This document shows positions 1-5,072 of a stretch of DNA of 5,204 bases, piece by piece. This stretch comes from Methylococcaceae bacterium. Its GTDB lineage: Bacteria; Pseudomonadota; Gammaproteobacteria; Methylococcales; Methylomonadaceae. The stretch covers positions 1 through 5,204 of the forward strand of contig JAUYMX010000413.1 of the NCBI GenBank assembly GCA_030699345.1. The letters run 5' to 3'. How positions within the stretch are numbered: position 1 is the first letter of the stretch; each line of letters begins with the position of its first letter. A program made the translations under genes and the position numbers. The notes under the pieces are model-generated. The model worked only from the letters and a program-made list of their open reading frames with translations. It had not been told where the DNA came from and made no database searches.

Positions 1-63
1 ATCGCCTAACTTGTTGAGCTTGGCTTCACGTTCTTCGGCAGCAAATAGGCTTTCTTTGATCAT
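1..63 (-). CDS. IS5-family transposase, N-terminal 21 residues (partial)
   Basis: Reading leftwards from the ATG at 61-63, the frame gives a short protein start whose first residues are MIKESLFAAEE and whose last visible residues are KLNKLGD. An 'SLF…R..KL.KLGDPL' opening is typical of the N-terminal domain of one branch of IS5-family DDE transposases. The catalytic domain lies beyond the left edge, so activity cannot be judged. An in-frame stop 15 bp upstream of the ATG limits the start. No strong ribosome binding site is visible, which is common for transposase genes. Identification rests on few residues plus the terminal repeat found 73 bp upstream. Confidence 0.65.
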   Translation of the reverse strand, partial: MIKESLFAAEEREAKLNKLGD

Positions 64-136
64 GGCGGTGGGTGCTTAGAAACTAAAATGGGACTGGGGA
101 GTATTATCCCATGATGTCGAGTTTTTCGAGGTGCCC
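1..136 (-). mobile_element. IS5-family insertion sequence, 5' end only (runs off left edge)
   Basis: The tip of an insertion sequence lies at 136. Read on the minus strand it begins GGGCACCTCGAAAAAC, and about 70 bp later reaches the start of an IS5-like transposase at 63. The same 16 bases open the small element at 353, which supports this being a true terminal repeat. The next bases on the host side are TAA (137-139), in keeping with the short TNA or 4-bp targets of IS5 relatives. The other end is outside the window, so neither the target duplication nor completeness can be checked. The element has cut an Rhs-type reading frame. Confidence 0.75.
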
Positions 137-290
137 TAAAGGCTTTGCCGTCTTGATCCGGGTCTTCATTTGCTAAGGTCTTACCAAATGCCTCGCTATC
201 CCAACGCCAGACCACTTTTCCTAGCTCATCCGCAATCGCTCTAGGCGCATTGAGATGGTCGGCATAGATAAAGAGGTTTTTAGCATCAGC
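137..290 (-). pseudogene. Rhs-repeat core fragment, disrupted by the IS5-type element
   Basis: The minus strand from 290 to 138 encodes 51 residues in one open frame that match the C-terminal core of Rhs/YD-repeat proteins. Visible are IYADHLNAPRAI (family form: Y..DHLGTPR), KVVWRWDSEAFG and NEDPDQDGKAF, in the usual order. In intact Rhs proteins the next segment is the 'NLRFPGQY' signature, but here the frame meets the IS tip at 136/137. An in-frame TAG (291-293) closes the frame upstream, and the 60 bp beyond it are AT-rich with no recognisable Rhs repeats. This is therefore a relic, truncated at both ends. Full-length Rhs proteins are very large secreted polymorphic toxins of more than 1,000 residues. 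The variable toxin tip and any immunity gene would lie left of the IS, if they survive. Confidence 0.8.
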
Positions 291-348
291 CTACAGTTTT
301 TTACTAGCGGCATTAGCTTCGCTGAATAATTTAAAATAATTTATAAAC

Positions 349-352
349 TAAT
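349..352. repeat. Target site duplication, left copy (TAAT)
   Basis: TAAT directly precedes the 79-bp terminal-repeat element and is repeated directly after it at 432-435. A 4-bp duplication fits insertion by an IS5-type transposase. Confidence 0.7.
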
Positions 353-431
353 GGGCACCTCGAAAAACCCTGCACTTCGACAGACTCAGTACCCACAGGG
401 CATAAATGTGACAGGTTTTTTTGAGGCACCC
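353..431. mobile_element. 79-bp MITE-like element with IS5-type terminal repeats
   Basis: The left end (353-372) begins GGGCACCTCGAAAAACCCTG. The right end, read on the minus strand from 431, begins GGGTGCCTCAAAAAAACCTG. The two match at 16 of 20 positions, with differences at positions 4, 5, 10 and 16. TAAT flanks both sides. The inside is too short to code and contains a 5-bp inverted repeat, CCCTG (368-372) and CAGGG (396-400). The first 16 bases are identical to the IS5-type end at 136, so it is probably a non-autonomous derivative mobilised by a related transposase. Its right tip touches the stop codon of the neighbouring secreted-protein gene. Confidence 0.75.
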
Positions 432-1357
432 TAATTATTAATATATATTGAGTTTTTATATTCTCTGGCTGTTAAATGTGTTTTTTTACATACGTTGATT
501 GGCGTATTCATGTCCAATATTTTATTTATTTTATTTTTGATAACCTTATCATCAGATAACCCCAGATTTTCTAATGCTCTAATCGCATAAATACGCCCTA
601 CCGGGTTAAAGCCATCAAGTATATTTTCTATAAGATCAAGCCTTTTTATGGCAAGCAAGTTATTTATTGCTGAATCTGCGTTTGATGCATTACTTGAATA
701 ATAGTCTTCATGCAGAGGCACGCAATCATTGCCAGCAGCTGAATAGGCATAAGTATCAGAGACTAAAAAAATATAATCATTATTTAATTGTTTAGAATCG
801 CCAGATATATTTACGGGTTTTAGATCATTTTTTCCGGCCGTGACGACTTGATAATATTTATCAAAAATATCTTGAAACATTTTGTGTGCATGCAACAATG
901 GTTCCTCGCTCATTTCCGCACCCTGTTTTTGTAAAACATCCCATATCAGTTTATCCAGCGGTTGATTTTGACTATTGACGCTTGGCGTGCCTTTAATATC
1001 AACAGATAAACCATAATCCGCCAGATCATTATTTAAATATTCAAAGCGCAACTTAATATCTTTTGTGGTAGTTTTTTTCGTCAGTCTTATTCTAGTCAGG
1101 CCAAATTGATCGGTTTTTTCATTAATTACTTTGTAGCCAAGGTCAATTAACTGTTTTTTAAGGTGAACGGGGTCTTGTTTTTCAAACGGTAGCAGATCCG
1201 TTAACTGATCAATATCTTCAAGCTCTTGCTTTACTTGGGCATCAGTCAGCATATTTACGTTTGCAAGAGATTCTACTGATGCCGCACCACACGGCGAACA
1301 AATTGCCGCTAATAAAAATGCAGCGATTATCAATCTATGTTGAACAAAATTAGCCAT
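431..1357 (-). CDS. Secreted hypothetical protein of unknown function (308 aa)
   Basis: I do not recognise this family. The ATG at 1355-1357 is chosen because GGAGG (1362-1366) lies 4 bases upstream and the product then begins with a clear export signal: MANFVQHR, a hydrophobic run to about residue 20, and a likely signal peptidase I cut near CGAA|S (residue 26/27). A start further upstream (1429) would place 24 polar residues before the signal and would lie in the intergenic hairpin. The mature protein is mixed in character: a charged segment with a 'LKKQLIDLGYKV' stretch (about 66-77), two lone cysteines after the signal (C212, C290) that could form a disulfide, and a helical, HEAT-like stretch around 228-268 (INNLLAIKRLDLIENIL, then YAIRALENLG). 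No enzyme motif is seen. The gene is visibly more AT-rich than the two genes upstream, hinting at separate origin. It follows the M48 gene by 80 bp on the same strand. The stop is TAG at 431-433, completed by the first base of the 79-bp element. Confidence 0.8.
   Translation of the reverse strand: MANFVQHRLIIAAFLLAAICSPCGAASVESLANVNMLTDAQVKQELEDIDQLTDLLPFEKQDPVHLKKQLIDLGYKVINEKTDQFGLTRIRLTKKTTTKDIKLRFEYLNNDLADYGLSVDIKGTPSVNSQNQPLDKLIWDVLQKQGAEMSEEPLLHAHKMFQDIFDKYYQVVTAGKNDLKPVNISGDSKQLNNDYIFLVSDTYAYSAAGNDCVPLHEDYYSSNASNADSAINNLLAIKRLDLIENILDGFNPVGRIYAIRALENLGLSDDKVIKNKINKILDMNTPINVCKKTHLTAREYKNSIYINN
432..435. repeat. Target site duplication, right copy (TAAT)
   Basis: This is the second copy of the TAAT flanking the 79-bp element. 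On the minus strand its last two bases supply the TA of the TAG stop codon of the gene that ends at 431. Confidence 0.7.
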
Positions 1358-1361
1358 GCGG

Positions 1362-1366
1362 CCTCC
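1362..1366 (-). promoter_or_regulatory. Ribosome binding site deciding the start of the secreted protein
   Basis: GGAGG on the minus strand, 4 bases before the ATG at 1357, followed by CCGC. It supports the internal ATG over the longer open frame that starts at 1429. Confidence 0.75.
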
Positions 1367-1396
1367 AATAATGACGATGCGCGCAAGCGCAGTAAG

Positions 1397-1429
1397 TTGC
1401 CATTTCTCCGCACTGCAAAGAAATGGCAA
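1397..1429. repeat. Perfect 11-bp inverted repeat between the M48 and secreted-protein genes
   Basis: TTGCCATTTCT (1397-1407) and AGAAATGGCAA (1419-1429) are exact reverse complements separated by 11 bases. The hairpin begins 8 bp after the M48 stop codon. On the minus strand no U-tract follows it (the next bases are CTTACTGCGC), so it is not a standard intrinsic terminator. It could protect or process the message, attenuate the downstream gene, or be a protein-binding palindrome. Confidence 0.65.
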
Positions 1430-1437
1430 TGTTGTGT

Positions 1438-2619
1438 TTAATCAGCCGCTTTTTGATGATTTTGATGATCTTTACGCCAGACCGATAAGAATTTATGGTG
1501 CCACTCGGCATCCATATCGGTAAGCACTTGATCAAGTTTTTCTCCTAACCAAGCGTCTGCCGCAGATATTTGCATTGCTGGCGGCATGATAGGCGCGGCC
1601 TCAAAGGCAGACAGGCGCTCGGCTAATGATGGATGGGTATGGAGCGGTGCGGATTTCTGCGACAGCACTTGCTTAATTGCACCATCCAACTCACTCGGCA
1701 TAAATTGATATTCCTTCAAAAATGCTTGTAACTCACTGTACGGCGCAGTTACCGGCTCGGGCAATATTCGGGTGAGATCAAATAATGGTTGCCAGTAGCG
1801 TTCATCCAGCAAAAAACTGAAGACATGCGTTTTTAGCAGTGTTTCCATGCTGACCTCTTTTCCTGTTTTATCTAAAGCTACGGCGTCGGCTCGAACTTCA
1901 TTGGCTCTTCGTAACACCACATAATATTGATTTAGGCAAATCATATACTCGGCCAAATAGTCACCCAAGCGACCAAGGTTATAGTCTTTCACAAGACCAC
2001 AAAATCCTGTCATGTATATCAAAATCAATTGAATCCTTACCGAATAGCCCTCATCTTTATTTGAGAAATGTCCCCATTCATGAGCGATTACTGCACGCAT
2101 CTGCTCTGGCGACAGCCATAACAAATATGACATGCCTATAGACAGGGTATTTTTATTTTTCCCTAAAAAGGTAAAACGCGGCATTTTGATCGCACAAGCA
2201 GTGCTTGAATGATCCAAGATAATGTTGTGAATACGCGGTGATTTTTTCTGCTGACTAAGTTGATCAATTTCAGCAAACAACGCAGGAAATTCTTGAGCGG
2301 TTAACTCGTAACCTTCGTTTTTATAAAGCTTTTTGAACGGATTAAGGTGAAATGAAATTAACAACAACATTATCAATACTGCATTGTTAAACGCTTGGAA
2401 TGAGAGCTCTAAAGAAGCCCCAGTGACTAAAGTTAAAATCACTTGAAAGACCACGATGCCAACTAAAGCCGGTATAAAGCATAAGCTAAAAATCAATACG
2501 TAGCCCAACAGCATTAGCAAGACAAGTTTGATTTTGAATCGTGTTGGATGCTGCTGACACTCGTATTCAATACGGCAATTCAACGCATCGATATAGTTAT
2601 CGTCAATAGAATTTCCCAT
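1438..2619 (-). CDS. M48 family integral-membrane zinc metalloprotease (393 aa)
   Basis: A membrane-embedded zinc endopeptidase of the M48 (HtpX/Ste24-like) superfamily. The zinc-binding motif HEWGH is at residues 180-184, with E181 as catalytic base. The third zinc ligand is expected in NEVRADAVAL, E241 with the characteristic ExxxD to D245. A late THPSLAERL segment (about 328-336) matches the conserved 'HP…ER' element near the C-terminus of M48 enzymes. Strongly hydrophobic segments at about 31-67 (probably two spans) and 79-92 precede the catalytic domain; another apolar stretch follows HEXXH at about 195-210. The ATG at 2617-2619 has GGAGG 8 bases upstream. Length is in the family range and all key residues are present, so the gene looks intact. 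It starts only 15 bp after the VWA gene stop, so the two are almost certainly co-transcribed. M48 enzymes of this kind usually act in membrane protein quality control. The substrate is unknown, and it is not close enough to HtpX for me to use that name. Confidence 0.9.
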   Translation of the reverse strand: MGNSIDDNYIDALNCRIEYECQQHPTRFKIKLVLLMLLGYVLIFSLCFIPALVGIVVFQVILTLVTGASLELSFQAFNNAVLIMLLLISFHLNPFKKLYKNEGYELTAQEFPALFAEIDQLSQQKKSPRIHNIILDHSSTACAIKMPRFTFLGKNKNTLSIGMSYLLWLSPEQMRAVIAHEWGHFSNKDEGYSVRIQLILIYMTGFCGLVKDYNLGRLGDYLAEYMICLNQYYVVLRRANEVRADAVALDKTGKEVSMETLLKTHVFSFLLDERYWQPLFDLTRILPEPVTAPYSELQAFLKEYQFMPSELDGAIKQVLSQKSAPLHTHPSLAERLSAFEAAPIMPPAMQISAADAWLGEKLDQVLTDMDAEWHHKFLSVWRKDHQNHQKAAD

Positions 2620-2626
2620 GACTGTT

Positions 2627-2631
2627 TCCTC
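2627..2631 (-). promoter_or_regulatory. Ribosome binding site of the M48 gene in the 15-bp gap
   Basis: GGAGG on the minus strand lies 3 bases past the VWA gene TAA and about 7-8 bases before the M48 ATG. The tight spacing would favour coupled translation of the two genes. Confidence 0.7.
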
Positions 2632-2634
2632 CGT

Positions 2635-4356
2635 TTAATTGCCCGCTGCCGTTACCGGTAGCGCTTTGGCAAGACGAATCAGGTTGATAAATTCCGCCCG
2701 ATAGCCAAATGGATCGCTGCCTTTAGCGTTTTGGGCCAATTCGATGGCGTTTTGGTAAGTAAATTTTTGGGTGGTGGGATCACCGCGCAGCAATTGCCCG
2801 AACGCAGCAACAGCCACTGAAAACCGCGTATCTTCGGAGGCTTGCTGCCAATCGGTAAGCTCCTGCCGGGCATCAACGATGGTGTTAATTAGCTGACTGA
2901 CGTCTTCATGCGGCAATTTGTAGCGAATTTTTATCTGGGCGTATTCATTGGTATTTGTGCCGGTGTTTGCTGTATCACCTTGTTTTGCTTGATAACGCAA
3001 AGCATCAATCATTCGGCCTTGGCTACCCACCGGGGTGATTTCGTAGATTGCCGTCACCGTATGTCCGGAACCGATTTCACCGGCATCGACTTGGTCGTTA
3101 TTAAAATCTTCTCGATTTAATAAACGGCTTTCATACCCTAACAGCCGATATTCGGCGATTTGTGCCGGATTAAATTCCACCTGGATTTTCACATCTTTAG
3201 CGATGGTAAACAGGGTAGCGCCTGCTTGATCAACCAAGGCCTTGCGAGCTTCATTTAAGGTATCGATATACAAGGCATTACCGTTACCGTTTTGCGCCAG
3301 AGTTTGCATTAATGCATCGTTGTAATTGCCCAAGCCAAAGCCCAATACCGACAAGGCAATACCCGAAGCGCGTTCACGCTCGATAAAACTTTTTAATTCT
3401 TTGGGATCACTGATACCGATATTAAAATCACCATCGGTTGCCAAAATCACCCGGTTAACACCTTTAGCATCGAAATGTTGTTTGGCTGTTTGATAAGCCA
3501 ACTGAATACCCGCACCACCCGCGGTGCCGCCGTCCGCATGCAAGCTATCAATAACGTTAATAATCTTGGCTTTATCCCTGACATTAGTCGGCTCCAACGC
3601 TAATTTAACTTGTTCGGCATAAGTAACAATCGCCACGCTGTCATCGGCGTTTAAGGTATCAAGCAGCATTTTTAAAGCCGGTTGTACCAATGACAATTTA
3701 TTAGCATCTGCCATTGATCCCGACACATCGATTAAAAATACCAGATTGGCTTTGGGCCTGGTTTGTTGCGAATGCTGATAACCTTTAATACCAATGTGCA
3801 TTAGCTTATTAGCAGGATTCCAAGGACAAGGCAGTACCTTTACCGTGGTTTTAAAAGGCTGCTGAAGATTATCGGCTGCTGGGTAATCGTAAGGGAAATA
3901 ATTAACTAACTCTTCAATCCGCACAGCATCTTTGGTTGGCTGTAAATTGCTGTTTAACAAATTCCGCACAAAGCCATACGACGCGGTATCGACATCAATA
4001 GAAAACGTCGACACCGGCTGTTCTTTGGCCAGTTTTATGGTGTTGGCAGTCAGCTCGGTAAATTGATTACGCTGCGTTGCGGTCATTTTATTAGATTCTT
4101 GACTTGCTACGCTGTTGCTAATAGAACCGAATCCTTCCGTTGCAGCTTCGTCCGAGACCTTAGCCGCACCAGGGACAAGATTTAATTGATAGCCTGATTT
4201 TTTGGGCTGGTAAAGAGCCCATCCTGCTGCAGGTGCGCCGCCGCCGTCAAAAAAACGAGTATTGAAAGCACCGATCACCTTGGTGGCAGGCAAAGCCATA
4301 ACTATAAGCAAAGCCAAACAACACCCGACAATAATTGCATAACGATATTTTTTCAT
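2635..4356 (-). CDS. YfbK-like VWA domain protein with DUF3520 C-terminus (573 aa)
   Basis: An envelope-anchored von Willebrand factor A protein with the three-part architecture of Escherichia coli YfbK and of almost the same length. The N-terminus (MKKYRYAIIVGCC, hydrophobic to about residue 30) is a signal or membrane anchor. A linker follows, then the YfbK-type N-terminal module (about 110-200, with STFSIDVDTASYGFVRN and RIEELVNYFPYDYP). The VWA domain (about 203-385) has a complete metal site: DVSGSM (D210, S212, S214), T278 in GGTAGG, and D308 in ATDGD. DUF3520 fills about 390-565 (for example QIAEYRLLGYE, GHTVTAIYEI, SDPFGYRAEF). The ATG at 4354-4356 is preferred; a TTG at 4389 would only add 11 residues before the same signal. 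VWA proteins usually mediate cation-dependent protein binding and carry no catalysis themselves. As first gene of the cluster, followed after 15 bp by a membrane protease, it may recruit substrates or partners to that protease; this is inference. Confidence 0.92.
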   Translation of the reverse strand: MKKYRYAIIVGCCLALLIVMALPATKVIGAFNTRFFDGGGAPAAGWALYQPKKSGYQLNLVPGAAKVSDEAATEGFGSISNSVASQESNKMTATQRNQFTELTANTIKLAKEQPVSTFSIDVDTASYGFVRNLLNSNLQPTKDAVRIEELVNYFPYDYPAADNLQQPFKTTVKVLPCPWNPANKLMHIGIKGYQHSQQTRPKANLVFLIDVSGSMADANKLSLVQPALKMLLDTLNADDSVAIVTYAEQVKLALEPTNVRDKAKIINVIDSLHADGGTAGGAGIQLAYQTAKQHFDAKGVNRVILATDGDFNIGISDPKELKSFIERERASGIALSVLGFGLGNYNDALMQTLAQNGNGNALYIDTLNEARKALVDQAGATLFTIAKDVKIQVEFNPAQIAEYRLLGYESRLLNREDFNNDQVDAGEIGSGHTVTAIYEITPVGSQGRMIDALRYQAKQGDTANTGTNTNEYAQIKIRYKLPHEDVSQLINTIVDARQELTDWQQASEDTRFSVAVAAFGQLLRGDPTTQKFTYQNAIELAQNAKGSDPFGYRAEFINLIRLAKALPVTAAGN

Positions 4357-4387
4357 AATGCTATCTCTGATAAATGAAGCGTATAAC

Positions 4388-4440
4388 AACGAATAAGCGG
4401 ACGAAGATCACACAGCGATCCGCTCTCTCAATGAATAAGC
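4388..4440 (-). repeat. Direct repeat upstream of the VWA operon, possible operator
   Basis: On the minus strand GCTTATTCATT (4430-4440) and GCTTATTCGTT (4388-4398) match at 10 of 11 positions, spaced 42 bp start to start, about four helical turns. Between them lies an inverted pair AGCGGA/TCCGCT (4396-4401 and 4419-4424) that overlaps one copy. The pair ends about 30 bp before the VWA start codon. The layout suits a regulator binding on one face of the DNA, but no known operator is recognised. Confidence 0.35.
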
Positions 4441-4610
4441 AGCAAACTTTGGCCTTAAGCCAAGCTTGAACCCACTCACAAAGTTATCTTCGAGATAGGA
4501 AATTTAATTGAAGCTGATGTTAGGTGAATAGCATACGGCCAAAAACACACGATGCCGATTTCCTTCGGGGAGCAACACTGATAATTAGAGACCCCCAGCG
4601 TGATATTTCG

Positions 4611-4630
4611 GCTAACTTCTGCCTGTTAGC
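4611..4630. repeat. Perfect 6-bp stem-loop in the intergenic region
   Basis: GCTAAC (4611-4616) pairs exactly with GTTAGC (4625-4630) around an 8-base loop. About 40 bp upstream, C-TTCG-G (4563-4568) closes a small UUCG tetraloop hairpin with wobble pairs, and GCCGA (4554-4558) could pair with TCGGC (4608-4612). No T-run follows on either strand, so these are not intrinsic terminators. They may belong to a leader RNA or be chance. Confidence 0.3.
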
Positions 4631-4825
4631 AAATATAAGTGATCGTCTATTCAATCTTGTAAAGCCGTCCTTCAGGAAAGCAATTATTGGGTTGAAAAAA
4701 TCAACAGCAACACAGGACAAATTGAAAACAAATTACTAAATGATTTTTCAGCGTGACATTACCATGTAAATTGGCTAAAACAATTACCCCATCAAGCTAA
4801 GCTCAATCGACCCGGACTGTCACAT

Positions 4826-5072
4826 ATGGAAATACTTGCCCTGCTCAACCAACAACTGCTTACTCTTTTAAATAACACACTTCCAAAGCTAGACCTTAAT
4901 TGGTGGCAATTATTGGTGCTGGATAAACTCACTTTCCAACAAAAAACCTTCGCTACCAATCTACCAACGAATAGCTTGGAAAAGCTTGATTTGGCTGCCT
5001 TGCTCAGAATTGCTGATCAAAACTGGAACGACATAGCCAATCAGGGCCAATCTAATCGAGAAGCGTATGCGT
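4826..5072 (+). pseudogene. Swt1-type HEPN protein, N-terminal 82 codons, cut by IS66-type element
   Basis: The frame from ATG 4826 has the look of the Swt1-like HEPN domain that often opens large bacterial ATPases and helicases (for example DUF499/PglY-like proteins) in defence-related loci. Visible features are a helical start (MEILALLNQQLLTLLNN), a paired tryptophan (NWWQLLVLDKL, 25-35), the strongest match LDLAALLRIADQNWNDI (54-70), and REAYA (78-82). In the family, 'REAY.W…' leads into the R-x4-H motif RNRWAH, the functional signature of HEPN folds. Here the host sequence stops at 5072, so that motif and everything downstream are missing. The frame reads on 13 foreign codons into the IS and ends with TAA at 5111-5113. 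Only a weak GGA (4814-4816) precedes the start; the frame stays open about 75 bp upstream without another ATG. Whether the rest of the gene survives beyond the IS cannot be seen. The exact parent family is uncertain. Confidence 0.65.
5065..5072. repeat. Presumed 8-bp target site of the IS66-type element
   Basis: IS66-family elements usually duplicate 8 bp. If so, GTATGCGT just before the tip is the left copy. In the host frame it lies within GCG TAT GCG T.., giving A-Y-A and the first base of what could be the family tryptophan codon. The right copy is outside the window, so this is a prediction. Confidence 0.4.

Larger units (their letters stand above)
4357..4825. other. Intergenic region between the divergent VWA operon and HEPN remnant
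   Basis: These 469 bp hold no gene I can support. The part next to the VWA gene (4357-4500) must contain its promoter and leader. It shows a direct repeat (4388-4440), TTGGC/GCCAA arms around CTTAA (4449-4463) and a TATCT-TCG-AGATA dyad (4485-4497). The middle (4550-4635) contains small inverted repeats. The AT-rich part before 4826 presumably carries the promoter of the disrupted plus-strand gene. I could not assign a convincing -35/-10 pair in either direction. Overlapping open frames of 66-71 codons on both strands (about 4520-4739) have no recognisable protein features and are treated as chance. Confidence 0.6.

Noticed and set aside
1397..1429. Intrinsic terminator after the M48 gene
   Set aside because: The stem is perfect, but no T-run follows it on the minus strand and the stem is not GC-rich.
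1350..1535. 61-codon minus-strand open frame across the end of the M48 gene and the hairpin
   Set aside because: It overlaps the M48 coding end in another frame, runs through the intercistronic hairpin and overlaps the start of the next gene; no protein features.
2679..3120. Short open frames within the VWA gene (minus 2679-2876, plus 2908-3120)
   Set aside because: They lie wholly inside the DUF3520-coding part of a well-supported gene and encode no recognisable protein.
4318..4356. Lipoprotein signal in the VWA protein (IVGC, cysteine at residue 12)
   Set aside because: The tetrapeptide fits a lipobox, but the hydrophobic core mostly follows the cysteine, so an ordinary signal or uncleaved anchor is more likely.
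4357..4389. Longer VWA start at the TTG (4387-4389)
   Set aside because: It would add 11 residues before a normal lysine-rich signal start (MKKYRY) that has its own ATG; the shorter start fits export better.
4550..4640. Known riboswitch or CRISPR repeat in the intergenic region
   Set aside because: No conserved riboswitch core was recognised and there are no regularly spaced repeats; only short dyads are present.
4520..4739. Overlapping open frames of 66 and 71 codons on opposite strands
   Set aside because: No ribosome binding site, no recognisable motif and no coupling to a neighbour; they overlap each other antiparallel in a gene-free region, as expected by chance.
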